From positions 1 through 37,599 of the forward strand of contig JBPRGG010000007.1 in the NCBI GenBank assembly GCA_051418075.1: DNA of 37,599 nt, in the 5' to 3' direction. Below are positions 8,531 to 17,485 of the stretch, piece after piece. This DNA comes from JBPRGG01 sp051418075. GTDB taxonomy: Bacteria > Bacteroidota > Bacteroidia > Cytophagales > Cyclobacteriaceae. Under the pieces are notes generated by a model. It did no database searches. It was not told the DNA's origin and was given only the letters and a program-made list of their open reading frames with translations. Each line of letters begins with the position of its first letter. Within the stretch, counting starts at the first letter, position 1. The position numbers and the translations under genes are program-made.

Positions 8531-9400
8531 TTTGTGCCCCCGTACCATCCGGTCATTATTGTGGATGTCTTTGATAATTTCCACTGAACCAAAATAATTT
8601 TGCTCCATCAGGTTTTTAATTTCAGGCCCAAAAGCCTGGTTTATTTCCAGGTATAGTTTTCCTGATGGATTTAAATGGTGCCGGGCTTTCTCAATCAGCT
8701 TTTTATAGAACATCAGGGGATCATGATCGGGCACGAATAATGCTTGTGGAGGTTCAAATGTCAAAACATTTTTTGACATTAACGCTTTTTCTTTCTCCAA
8801 TACATAAGGTGGGTTACTTACCCATACATCAAAATGTTTTATGGGCAGTATTTGGCTAAAATCATGCAGTATATCAGCCTGAAAAAATGCTACCTCAGTT
8901 TTCAGATGGGTAGCATTTTCAATAGCTATTTTCAGGGCTTCGGATGAATTGTCTAATCCAAAAACCTGATGGTCTTTCATTTCCTTTTTAAGGGCAATGG
9001 CAATACAGCCAGACCCGGTGCCCAGGTCCAGAATATTACAATTCTTAAATGATCTGTTTTCCCGAATGATCAGGTTTACCAGTTCTTCTGTCTCAGGCCG
9101 TGGAATTAATACGTCCGGTGAAACTTTGAATACATAATTATAAAAATGTGTATATCCGATAATATATTGAACCGGTTGGAAATCTTGCAATTGTTGTAGT
9201 GCGGTTAAAAGCTTTTGGTACTGATCAGCATCTATTTTAAAGATTTTTTGGCTAATGATATCGGTGGTTGAAATGTTTAGCAGGTCAAAAAGGAGTATCC
9301 TGACCAGGTTGTGTTGTTCATTGACAGGATAAAAACCATCTATTTCATCACAAGCCTTATCAAACAGTTCTTTGGAAGAGATGGTTAAATATGATCTCAT
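8522..9400 (-). CDS. prmC: Peptide chain release factor N5-glutamine methyltransferase
   Basis: PrmC methylates the glutamine of the GGQ motif in release factors RF1 and RF2. The protein has 292 residues. An N-terminal helical domain is followed by QPVQYIIGYTHFY and LIPRPETEELV (about 76-108), both highly characteristic, then the SAM-binding LDLGTGSG at 124-131 and the catalytic NPPY at 196-199, which holds the glutamine side chain. The gene is convergent with the amidohydrolase and overlaps its last 9 bases. A perfect -7 element (TAATTTTG) lies just upstream at 9427-9434. Confidence 0.96.
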   Translation of the reverse strand: MRSYLTISSKELFDKACDEIDGFYPVNEQHNLVRILLFDLLNISTTDIISQKIFKIDADQYQKLLTALQQLQDFQPVQYIIGYTHFYNYVFKVSPDVLIPRPETEELVNLIIRENRSFKNCNILDLGTGSGCIAIALKKEMKDHQVFGLDNSSEALKIAIENATHLKTEVAFFQADILHDFSQILPIKHFDVWVSNPPYVLEKEKALMSKNVLTFEPPQALFVPDHDPLMFYKKLIEKARHHLNPSGKLYLEINQAFGPEIKNLMEQNYFGSVEIIKDIHNNDRMVRGHKLS

Positions 9401-9426
9401 AAGCCGATATTTAAAAATTAGAATTA

Positions 9427-9434
9427 CAAAATTA
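9427..9434 (-). promoter_or_regulatory. Candidate -7 promoter element of prmC
   Basis: Minus-strand TAATTTTG is an exact TAnnTTTG match, 27 bases upstream of the prmC start codon. No TTTG partner is seen at the expected distance, so this is a partial promoter only. Confidence 0.4.
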
Positions 9435-9479
9435 GATTAATATACTTATTTGTAAGAATTTTGGCCCATTATTATAGCA

Positions 9480-10535
9480 TTGGAAAACAAAGGAGAAGTG
9501 ACACCACCGAAAAAATTTATGCAAAGGGCTCTTGAGCTGGCAGCTTTGGGCAGAAATACGGTAAGTCCCAATCCCATGGTAGGTTGTGTGATTGTTTGCC
9601 AGGATAAAATTATTGGAGAAGGATGGCATCAACAATTCGGGGGACCGCATGCTGAGGTGAACGCCATCAACAGGGTTTCGGATAAATCTTTGCTGAGGGA
9701 AAGTTCAGTGTATGTAACCCTGGAGCCCTGTTCACATTACGGAAAAACACCTCCCTGTGCCGATTTATTGGTTACTCATCAGGTAAAGGAAGTAATCATT
9801 GGCAACCTTGATATCAACCCCCTGGTAAAGGGTAAAGGAGTTTCCGCTTTGGAAGCTCATGGAATACCTGTAAGGCATGGCTTGCTGGCAGAACAAGGAT
9901 ACGATCTTAACCGACGGTTTTTTCATTTCCATGAACTACAAAAACCATATGTGATCCTGAAATGGGCAGAAACAGCTGATGGATTTATGGCCAGAAAAAA
10001 TTTTGATTCCAAATGGATCAGTGACGAATTTTCCCGAACTCTGGTACATAAATGGCGTACCGAGGAAGATGCCATCCTGGTAGGTACCAATACGGGATAT
10101 TATGATAATCCCCGCCTGAATGCCAGAGACTGGACTGGTAAGCATCCAATAAGGATAATTGTCGATCGTTATTTACGGCTGGGGGAAAGCTTACACTTAT
10201 TTGACCACCAACAACCTACTCTGGTTTATAATTTCAAAAAGCAGAAGAAGCAAAGTAACCTGGAATATGTGCAGTTGGGACAAGATAAATTTTTGGAGCA
10301 AATCCTGGAGGATTTAGTTAAGCGAAAGATTCAATCACTGATTGTAGAAGGCGGTGCGGCAGTTTTAAGTGAATTTATCCGGCTTGGATATTGGAATGAA
10401 GCCCGCATATTTAAATCCAATGCTACTTTTCATGAAGGGATCCGGTCTCCGGAATTGCAAGGGGAGCAATTGATCAATCAAATTAATCTGGTAAAGGATA
10501 CATTATTAATATTCAAAAACAATCATTATGGCTGA
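9480..10535 (+). CDS. ribD: Bifunctional pyrimidine deaminase/reductase of riboflavin synthesis
   Basis: RibD carries out steps two and three of riboflavin synthesis: deamination of the GTP cyclohydrolase II product, then reduction of its ribosyl chain. The protein has 351 residues. The N-terminal deaminase domain shows HAEV (His57, Glu59) and PCSHYGKTPPC (Cys84, Cys93), the zinc site. The C-terminal reductase domain starts near residue 155 (YVILKWAETADGF) and ends with SLIVEGGAAVLSEF. The start is uncertain: TTG 9480 is given here, while GTG 9498 or ATG 9519 are in frame and also fit the family. An AAAGGAG at 9490-9495 sits too close to the GTG to settle it. The 3' end overlaps the next gene by 8 bases. 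Confidence 0.93.
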   Translation: MENKGEVTPPKKFMQRALELAALGRNTVSPNPMVGCVIVCQDKIIGEGWHQQFGGPHAEVNAINRVSDKSLLRESSVYVTLEPCSHYGKTPPCADLLVTHQVKEVIIGNLDINPLVKGKGVSALEAHGIPVRHGLLAEQGYDLNRRFFHFHELQKPYVILKWAETADGFMARKNFDSKWISDEFSRTLVHKWRTEEDAILVGTNTGYYDNPRLNARDWTGKHPIRIIVDRYLRLGESLHLFDHQQPTLVYNFKKQKKQSNLEYVQLGQDKFLEQILEDLVKRKIQSLIVEGGAAVLSEFIRLGYWNEARIFKSNATFHEGIRSPELQGEQLINQINLVKDTLLIFKNNHYG

Positions 10536-11010
10536 AGACCTGTATGTTCCTGAAACTGAGGATCGAGAAGAGATATTTGAGGCCTTAATACCTCAAATGG
10601 AGGCTTTGATTACGGAAGAGCCTAATTTAATAGCTAATCTGGCCAATATCTCGGCTGTCTTAAAAGCTGCCATGCAATACTTATGGGTAGGTTTCTACCT
10701 GGTGGATCAGGAAGAATTGGTTTTGGGGCCATTCCAGGGGCCGGTAGCCTGTACCCGGATCAAATATGGCCAAGGGGTATGTGGTACAGCCTGGGCCAGC
10801 AAAACGGTGATGATCATACCTGATGTCGATGATTTTCCCGGACATATTACCTGCAGTTCAGCTTCCAGATCTGAAATTGTAATACCGGTAATGAAAGGTG
10901 GTCAGGTTAGGCTAATACTGGATATAGACAGTGATAAGCTAAATTATTTTGATGAAATTGATCAAAAATATCTTCAAAAAGTAGTGCATTTGATTGAAGA
11001 TAAATTGTAG
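10528..11010 (+). CDS. GAF domain protein, free-methionine-(R)-sulfoxide reductase type
   Basis: A 160-residue single-GAF-domain enzyme that reduces free methionine-R-sulfoxide. The family signature is clear: GFYLVDQEELVLGPFQG, ACTRI (Cys75), GVCG (Cys85), FPGHITCSS (Cys109) and SEIVIPV. All three cysteines of the E. coli enzyme have counterparts. In many homologues Cys109 is followed by Asp; here it is followed by Ser-Ser. It overlaps ribD by 8 bases (ATGGCTGA), indicating translational coupling. A promoter for the following arginine deiminase gene lies across its last codons. Confidence 0.9.
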   Translation: MAEDLYVPETEDREEIFEALIPQMEALITEEPNLIANLANISAVLKAAMQYLWVGFYLVDQEELVLGPFQGPVACTRIKYGQGVCGTAWASKTVMIIPDVDDFPGHITCSSASRSEIVIPVMKGGQVRLILDIDSDKLNYFDEIDQKYLQKVVHLIEDKL

Positions 11011-11018
11011 TACCTTTG
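10989..11018 (+). promoter_or_regulatory. Bacteroidota-type promoter of arginine deiminase
   Basis: TTTG (10989-10992), an 18-base spacer and TACCTTTG (11011-11018) match both halves of the consensus exactly. It overlaps the end of the GAF gene and leaves a leader of about 45 bases before the deiminase start at 11070. Confidence 0.75.
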
Positions 11019-11069
11019 CCTTATCAAAAATTAATAATAATTGTTTTATTATAAACAGCGCCAAATTGT

Positions 11070-12290
11070 ATGATTTTAAACCTTAATTCAGAATATGCCA
11101 CCTTAAAAGCTGTATTAATGCACAGACCGGGTATAGAAATTGATCGGTTGACTCCTTACAATGTAAAGGAGTACCTGTTTGAAGATGTACCATACCTGGA
11201 TGAAATGCAGGATGAGCATGATGAATTCCGATTGTTGATCAAGGAAGCGACCGGGGCAAAAATCTATCGGTTACATGAATTATTAACTGATGTGCTCTCC
11301 AATGAAAATTTATTGTTTGAGGCGGTAAAAACCTCCTTGAATTTAACTGGATTAGGGCATATGGCTGAAGATCTCTCTTACAGGTTATCTCCGGCAGAAT
11401 GTGGAGGAGCATTAATAGAAGGCATTAAAGTGAAAGAAGTAAAGAATAAATTCAATGGCGGTTATTTTAAGCACATGGATGATGCTGATTATATTATGCT
11501 GCCCAATCCCAACTTTTATTTTATGCGGGATCCGGCTGCTGTGGTCCATAATGGCGTGATCTCCTGCCAAATGAAATTCCCTGGTCGTCAAGGAGAAACC
11601 CACTCACTCAAACTCATATTTGAAAACCATCCCCTCTTTAAAGAGCATTATCATCAATTATACCCGCTGAATTATGACCGTACATATATGCCTACAATAG
11701 AAGGGGGGGATGTGATTGTGCTTTCAAAAAAAGCCCTGGCAATTGGCTATTCGGAAAGAACAGATGTGGAAGCAATTCAGGAAGTGGCCAAAGAAGTGTT
11801 GAAAGATGACCAGGTAGAAAGAGTTTACCAGGTGAATTTGCCCAAATTAAGAAATTGCATGCACCTGGATACAGTGTTTACCATTATTGATGAAAACCTG
11901 ATCGTGACCTATCCCGGAGCAATGGATGTAGAATTGGCTACCATAATTTATCGTAAAGAAGAAATCGATGAGGAAGGGAATGTCATTTTGAGTAAAGAAA
12001 TCATTAAAGATTCATTCCTGAGTGTATTAAATAAAGAGATCCAGTACCTGGAGGTGATTGAAACAGGCGGAGGAAATGCTGATTATGCAGCCCGTGAACA
12101 GTGGTATGATGGAGCCAATGTTTTTGCCATAAGTCCCAGGAGAGTTATTTCCTACAATCGGAATAAACATACCAATCGGGCCTTAAAGGAAGCTGGTGTG
12201 GAAGTGCTGGAGATACGTTCTTCCGAACTTTCCCGGGGCTTGGGAGGACCCAGGTGTATGACCATGCCCCTGGAAAGGCAAAGTTATTAG
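11070..12290 (+). CDS. arcA: Arginine deiminase
   Basis: It hydrolyses L-arginine to citrulline and ammonia. The 406-residue length is normal. The active-site motifs of the guanidine-modifying superfamily are all present: FMRDPAAV, EGGDVI, MHLDTVFT (His and Asp) and GPRCMTMPL with the nucleophile Cys396. No carbamate kinase, ornithine carbamoyltransferase or arginine/ornithine antiporter gene is adjacent, so the complete energy-yielding pathway is not encoded here. The gene has its own promoter at 10989-11018. A related amidinotransferase function is less likely given the full ArcA-type motif set. Confidence 0.93.
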   Translation: MILNLNSEYATLKAVLMHRPGIEIDRLTPYNVKEYLFEDVPYLDEMQDEHDEFRLLIKEATGAKIYRLHELLTDVLSNENLLFEAVKTSLNLTGLGHMAEDLSYRLSPAECGGALIEGIKVKEVKNKFNGGYFKHMDDADYIMLPNPNFYFMRDPAAVVHNGVISCQMKFPGRQGETHSLKLIFENHPLFKEHYHQLYPLNYDRTYMPTIEGGDVIVLSKKALAIGYSERTDVEAIQEVAKEVLKDDQVERVYQVNLPKLRNCMHLDTVFTIIDENLIVTYPGAMDVELATIIYRKEEIDEEGNVILSKEIIKDSFLSVLNKEIQYLEVIETGGGNADYAAREQWYDGANVFAISPRRVISYNRNKHTNRALKEAGVEVLEIRSSELSRGLGGPRCMTMPLERQSY

Positions 12291-12317
12291 TTATTGTCTG
12301 ATTAAATTTTCAAAACC

Positions 12318-12575
12318 ATGTTTGGACTTTTCAAGAATAAAAAACCCGAAAAAAAACCGGCACCACAATTTGTGGATCTTAACAATATTCCCCTGAAGGA
12401 AGGAGACCTGGTGGAGTCTTTAAGGTATAACTTAGGAAAGTGCAAAATAGAAAAGGATGAAACCGGCACGTTGGGTTATCGCTCTTTGGAGTCAGATAAA
12501 TATGTAAGCTGGATCAGGATGATTGATGCTTCCAATGATTGCCAGAAAGTTAGAAAAATTGTGGATCAATCTTAA
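12318..12575 (+). CDS. Small hypothetical protein
   Basis: An 85-residue soluble protein of unknown function. The N-terminus is Lys-rich (FGLFKNKKPEKKPAP) and the rest looks like a small beta-rich fold with GDLVESLRYNLGKC and YVSWIRMID. Two Cys residues are present but no motif. It begins 27 bases after arcA and may be co-transcribed with it. Its stop codon TAA (12573-12575) overlaps the stop of the convergent phosphoesterase gene within a TTAA tetranucleotide. It looks like a genuine gene because of good spacing and no competing frame, but I do not recognise a family. Confidence 0.7.
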   Translation: MFGLFKNKKPEKKPAPQFVDLNNIPLKEGDLVESLRYNLGKCKIEKDETGTLGYRSLESDKYVSWIRMIDASNDCQKVRKIVDQS

Positions 12576-15500
12576 AACATAAAGTTAAATTTGACCAGTG
12601 GGAGCCATTCCTCTTCTTCTGAAAAGCCAAACATTAAGGATCCCACTACCCTTTCGAATGGGGCCAGCCATATGCCCCCGCCATAACCATGGTGCCATTG
12701 GTCTGAATCCTCCTGTTTGATCCAGACCCGGCCCAGATCATTAAAGCCAATTAAGCCAAATGCCCCGGGAAATATATAAGAGCGGAATTTAAACAATAAT
12801 AATCTCAGTTCTGTATTGTTGTAAAAAGAGCTTCTTCCGGCAAACCTGGTTTTTCTATATCCCCTCAGGTTGGTATATCCATCAAGAAAATTGGCTTGGA
12901 AAAATTCAAATTCACCAAAATTGATCCCTCCCCCAAACCTGGTGGCAAAGGTAAGCCGGGCAGGGAGAGAAAAACTATGATAAAAAGCCAATTCAGCCTG
13001 AAGTTGGGCCAGATCGTTCTCAGTTTGTGTTCCCAGGCCTTTGTAAAACCTGGAATCAAGCTTAAAAAACATGCCTCGGGTTGGAAAAGTCGTATTATTT
13101 CTTCGGTCAAGTTGGTAAGAGATCTGTAAACCTCCATAATGTTTATTTTGAAAAGAACTGACTGAATCCAGGTTGTTCTGATTGAACTCATTGGTGAAAT
13201 GAGGCTGGTCTTCCCTTTGCAATTTAAAATTCTGGTAAGCCGGTCCAATCAGGAACCTGCTGTTGCCCTCCAAATTATTGTTTAGTAAGGCATTCACTTC
13301 AATTAGCTGAAAACGGGTGCGATAAAAATCAATTTCAGTTTCAGCTTCAGATCTACTGGAGGCCAGGTTCATTGTTTCGTTGCCTAACCCGAAAAAGTTG
13401 GTCACATAATTTGGGATCCGAAGATCTGCATTTACTTGTAAATCAACCTGCTGGAAAACATCAGTAAAATCTCCCGTATAACGGGAATCAAAAGAATTAG
13501 TGGCAAATGCATATTTGGCCAATAGCAGGTGTCGGGTGGCGTAGGGATCTTTTCTAAAACCGTGGGTATTTACCAGGGTGCCAGCTCCTAAGTAGATGCC
13601 ATCATCCTGATTATAAGTGGCAAAAACCAGGGGAAATGCTACATTATATTGGAATTGGTACCGGTCATACTCATTTACAGAAGGCTGGTCTGACAACTTG
13701 TTTTTGGTTTCTTTGCCCAATGAAATGTGGTTTTGATCAGATTTTAGGTCATATACAATGGTTTTTCTAGAAGGACCAGCTACCTGAGACCGATCCTGAA
13801 TAATATCTTCATCATCTCCTCCAATGATCCTCACTTTTATTCCTTTTTTCACGTCTCCATCTACATAAAACTGATCCCGACCGTCTAAGCCATATAGCCT
13901 GATTTCCTTGGTTTCATCTGTAAAAAATGTTCTTTCATATATTTTTTTATCAATATCTCCTTCTTTTTTGGTTTTGTACACTACCACTTTGGTTTTCTCA
14001 TTATTGATCCGGGTTACTTCAAACCTTTCATGTTTGTCACTGCCTAAAATATCTACTTCTTCCGCCAAAAACCGGTAATAGGCCAGGGCATATTTTTTTA
14101 ATTGATCCCGTCGGGCCTTCAGCACTTGAATGACTCTTTCTCCATCTTTGGCAAACACCTCCTCCGGCCATTGTTTAATGGCATTTTTAATAACCTGGTC
14201 GGTTAATCGATTTTGTAGATCTTCTGCTATTTCCAGCCATTTTTCTTGATTGGGTTTAGTTAAAAAAGAACGGTCAAAATAGCGGGCATTAAAATTAAAG
14301 CCTTCTACCCAACGAACTTCAGGATTAAACCCTTCAAGCTTAGGAAGGGCCCATTTACGACTGGCTATTTTAGGCAGTAAGCCTTCATTGACAAAAAAAG
14401 CCTGATCTCTGTCTCTTGGAATAGGTCGGAAAAGCAAACCTTTTTCCCCTTTTTTTTTGAAACTGGCCCACCGCCATTGATCATCATGCCGGTCCCAATC
14501 AGCTATGATCAGGTCAAACAGCCTGTTCCGCAATACAAAAGCCTGATCCACTTCGTTATCATTATCTTCGGAAAGTTCTTCCAGCATCTTGCTATAGCTG
14601 TATATTTCCTTTGAATTACCAAAATGTCTGGCATCTTTCCAGTGATCATCATCAGGTCTTTCTTCAAAAAGCATTAAAGTGTTGGCAAAATTTTTACGGT
14701 AAGGACCCAGACGGGGGTCATCAGGCAGATAAACCAGTTGAGGTTTGGTATGGTAGATTCCAGCAGCATCAGCCAACATGGGCAAAACAAAAGCTCCATA
14801 AGGATGTGAGGCAGAAATCTGATCCTGTACCAGATCGGCTGCAAAAGTTTCTCTCAGGTCTTCCGGTAATGCTTTCTCTGGATTTTTATCCACTGAACGT
14901 AAGACAAATTGTTTTCCATTTTCCCGCTCAAGTCTGAGGGAACGGGTGGCCTGGCCTCCTCCTCTTTTTACGACTTCATACCCGCTCAGGTCAAAGACCG
15001 GTACCTCCAGAGGTAATTGCCAGACATCCCGGTAATTTTCCCCAAACATAAATTCCTTAAAACCACCAGCTTCATACAACTGGCTGGCAGCAACCTGAAC
15101 CATGCTGTCTTTTAGATCAGGGAAGCCTTCTAAAATTGCTTCCTCCGAATAAGACAATTTTTGATACAATTTTTTTTCAAAAGCAGGTTCTTGTTTATTT
15201 TCCTGATAAGCCTGCCAAACTTTCAAGTAGACCTCGCCATTTTTCTGTATCTCTACCTGCATAAAGCCATTTTCAGCCCGGGCAAATTGGCTGAACCTTT
15301 TTTCTTTCACCTGAGTCACTTTAGACCCTGAGCCACTTATCAGGTAATGAACACTGTCTCTCATAATGTACTGAAGGTTATGATCGTGTCCGGCCACATG
15401 GATCAGGTTAGGATATTCGGAGAAAATATTATGTAAGGAATTTCGAATGGCTTTATAAGTAGGGTGTCCAATATCCTGAATGTTTCCAAAAAATTTACGG

Positions 15501-16276
15501 TAGATAGGATAAATGGATCCTATTCCCAGAAAAGGAATGTATAAATTGGGTTTGAGATCAGTAAGGGGAAATATATGCTGTTTTAAAGTGGCGGTGCCAC
15601 CATGGGTTCCATAACTGAATAAAGGGTGATGGGAAGCTACAATTATTTTTTTGTGACTGTTTCGGTTAATCATATCTTCTACGCCCAGGATTACATCCTG
15701 CACAGATTGATATTCACAATCACTACCTTCTGCTGGTTTAGGGCCGGAATGAAGCATCCATTGGGAATCAAACAGGATCAATGTGATATCATCGTTTAAA
15801 CTGATTTCAACTGGTCCGGGACAGCCATTATCTGGTAAAAAAACATTATCGACAGCGTCAGCAAAAAAGTTTTCCACAAATTTTTCCTGATTTTCAAGGT
15901 AGACCAGGCCTTCCTTTTTGCCCTTGGCCCAATCATGGTTTCCCGGTATAAAAAATCTTTTTCCGTTATAATCTTTTAGTATTTCCAACTGAGCCAGCAG
16001 CTTTTTTTCGGAAATCTCACGTAAAGGATGACTTTTTTCTGGTAATCCGATGGGATAAATATTATCACCTAAAAAAACTACTGCACTATTTGATCCTGCT
16101 TCCTCCAATTTTTCCTTTAAAAAATAGAGGTTGGGGTCATTTTCCAATTGAGGAGCACCAGCATCACCAATAAAAAATAAGGAAAAAGAATTATTCCCCT
16201 GGATTTGTGCTTTTAACCAGGTCGGGACCATGATCAAAAGACACCACAGGAGCAATAGTTTGGTGGTTCCTTTCAT
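12572..16276 (-). CDS. Metallophosphoesterase fused to a kinase-like segment and an outer-membrane barrel
   Basis: A 1234-residue exported protein. Signal peptide about 1-23 (ending WLKAQ). Residues 30-350 are a calcineurin-like metallophosphoesterase with all motifs: GDAG (Asp38), GDN (Asp71), GNHD (His114), ASHHPLFSYGTHGG and GHDH. Residues about 440-660 contain FVLRSVDK, an alpha-C-like Glu, then IIADWDRHDDQ (593-599) and PRDRDQAFF (622-624). This order resembles the HipA/CotH/Fam20-type kinase fold, an inference of mine. Residues 755-860 include GGDDEDII. From about 870 to the C-terminal Phe there is an Omp85/BamA-like surface-antigen barrel. The protein probably sits in the outer membrane with the enzyme part in the periplasm. 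An SdiA-regulated-type gene lies 82 bases upstream on the same strand. Confidence 0.85.
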   Translation of the reverse strand: MKGTTKLLLLWCLLIMVPTWLKAQIQGNNSFSLFFIGDAGAPQLENDPNLYFLKEKLEEAGSNSAVVFLGDNIYPIGLPEKSHPLREISEKKLLAQLEILKDYNGKRFFIPGNHDWAKGKKEGLVYLENQEKFVENFFADAVDNVFLPDNGCPGPVEISLNDDITLILFDSQWMLHSGPKPAEGSDCEYQSVQDVILGVEDMINRNSHKKIIVASHHPLFSYGTHGGTATLKQHIFPLTDLKPNLYIPFLGIGSIYPIYRKFFGNIQDIGHPTYKAIRNSLHNIFSEYPNLIHVAGHDHNLQYIMRDSVHYLISGSGSKVTQVKEKRFSQFARAENGFMQVEIQKNGEVYLKVWQAYQENKQEPAFEKKLYQKLSYSEEAILEGFPDLKDSMVQVAASQLYEAGGFKEFMFGENYRDVWQLPLEVPVFDLSGYEVVKRGGGQATRSLRLERENGKQFVLRSVDKNPEKALPEDLRETFAADLVQDQISASHPYGAFVLPMLADAAGIYHTKPQLVYLPDDPRLGPYRKNFANTLMLFEERPDDDHWKDARHFGNSKEIYSYSKMLEELSEDNDNEVDQAFVLRNRLFDLIIADWDRHDDQWRWASFKKKGEKGLLFRPIPRDRDQAFFVNEGLLPKIASRKWALPKLEGFNPEVRWVEGFNFNARYFDRSFLTKPNQEKWLEIAEDLQNRLTDQVIKNAIKQWPEEVFAKDGERVIQVLKARRDQLKKYALAYYRFLAEEVDILGSDKHERFEVTRINNEKTKVVVYKTKKEGDIDKKIYERTFFTDETKEIRLYGLDGRDQFYVDGDVKKGIKVRIIGGDDEDIIQDRSQVAGPSRKTIVYDLKSDQNHISLGKETKNKLSDQPSVNEYDRYQFQYNVAFPLVFATYNQDDGIYLGAGTLVNTHGFRKDPYATRHLLLAKYAFATNSFDSRYTGDFTDVFQQVDLQVNADLRIPNYVTNFFGLGNETMNLASSRSEAETEIDFYRTRFQLIEVNALLNNNLEGNSRFLIGPAYQNFKLQREDQPHFTNEFNQNNLDSVSSFQNKHYGGLQISYQLDRRNNTTFPTRGMFFKLDSRFYKGLGTQTENDLAQLQAELAFYHSFSLPARLTFATRFGGGINFGEFEFFQANFLDGYTNLRGYRKTRFAGRSSFYNNTELRLLLFKFRSYIFPGAFGLIGFNDLGRVWIKQEDSDQWHHGYGGGIWLAPFERVVGSLMFGFSEEEEWLPLVKFNFMF

Positions 16277-16358
16277 TGTGGATAATATTGATATTTTTAG
16301 TATTTGGTAGACTTATTCCAATGTTTTATGAACAGTAACTGGTATTGTAACGATGTTT

Positions 16359-17270
16359 TTATTTTTTTTGATACTCAAATTTTAAAATATTGCCACCATG
16401 ATCAATGCCTTCATTAGAAATAAAAAGATCCCCTTGCGGATTGAAACAAATACCTTCAGGCTGATTGAAATATTTTGGAGGCAACGGAACGATTTCATCA
16501 AACTCTCCTTCCTGGGTAAAAATCATGAGAAGTTTACCTACCGAAGCAATGATGTACACTTTTTCATCAATAGGGTGTACTGCTACACCAGAAGGTTTAA
16601 AAGGTAAATGTTTGATTTTACTGAAATTTTGCTGCTCCAGTTGTTGCTCGATAAGATCATGATCCACAATTAGCCAGGGCTTCTGGTTCATTTCCATTTT
16701 TTTCCGGTCAAATGCATAAATGGCCCTGCCTCTGATTTTTTCAGCCTCTTTACCAAATCCGGCCTTTCCTTTACAGGCAATTAAAAGAAGATTTTTTTGC
16801 GGCAGAAATCCCAGACCTTCTACATTATTGTCTGAGTTAAGGGGAAGTTCAACTTCTTCCGATTTCACTTTATTTGACTTATCATAGTGGAAATAATACA
16901 AATCACCATTGCTTTTAATCATATAAAAGATATTATTGACAAATTCAACACCTTCATAATCACCACCTTTACCAAAATCTACCACCTGGATCACCTCTTT
17001 GCTGGGTAAATCATAAATATATACATCTCCATCTTCATCTTGCAGGCAAGCCAGTTGATCCTGATCAAAATAGGTAAGTCCTGAAATTTCAAGTAAATCA
17101 TTGGGCAGGTTGTAGGTTTCATCCGGATGAAACAAGTCATAGGAAAATGTCCCCTTATTTAAGCTGACCAGGTAGACACTATCTTGAGCTGGTCTATTGG
17201 GGTTGAAGCAGCTGGTTTCGATAGTACCAATCAGACCCGAAAGAAGTAATAAGAATACTGACCTGTTCAT
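16359..17270 (-). CDS. SdiA-regulated domain protein (beta-propeller-like lipoprotein or secreted protein)
   Basis: A 303-residue exported protein. The N-terminus is a signal sequence; Cys21 in ETSC could be a lipid attachment site, but the lipobox is poor. The remainder matches the SdiA-regulated family (PF06977): LLEISGLTYFD, DEDGDVYIYDL, GGDYEGVEFV, NNVEGLGFLP, KPSGVAVHP and FNQPEGICFNPQGDLFISNEG. These repeated blades suggest a six-bladed propeller. The biochemical role of the family is unknown. It lies just upstream of the phosphoesterase-barrel gene on the same strand (82-base gap without a clear terminator), so the two may form one transcript. Confidence 0.85.
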   Translation of the reverse strand: MNRSVFLLLLSGLIGTIETSCFNPNRPAQDSVYLVSLNKGTFSYDLFHPDETYNLPNDLLEISGLTYFDQDQLACLQDEDGDVYIYDLPSKEVIQVVDFGKGGDYEGVEFVNNIFYMIKSNGDLYYFHYDKSNKVKSEEVELPLNSDNNVEGLGFLPQKNLLLIACKGKAGFGKEAEKIRGRAIYAFDRKKMEMNQKPWLIVDHDLIEQQLEQQNFSKIKHLPFKPSGVAVHPIDEKVYIIASVGKLLMIFTQEGEFDEIVPLPPKYFNQPEGICFNPQGDLFISNEGIDHGGNILKFEYQKK

Positions 17271-17485
17271 GCTGATTATTAATCCTGGTTTGATTAAGGT
17301 ATTTCTAAATTTGCTACAAAATAAAGCAAATAATCAGATTTTTTCGAGTATTTCCATTTAATTAGTTAGATGATATTGAAAGAAATTCAGATTTGCGCAT
17401 TATATAACTTTCCGTTATTAATCGAACGGGTAATTGAAAATTTTAAGTAGATTAGTATTTTGTGTACTGAAAATTATTAAAGAAA

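Noticed and set aside
12896..13248. Open frames overlapping the barrel part of the phosphoesterase fusion
   Set aside because: They overlap a 1234-residue frame with clear domains and have no recognisable product.
14611..14937. 108-codon plus-strand frame opposite the kinase-like segment
   Set aside because: It is antisense to a coding region with conserved motifs and has low-complexity, unrecognised translation.
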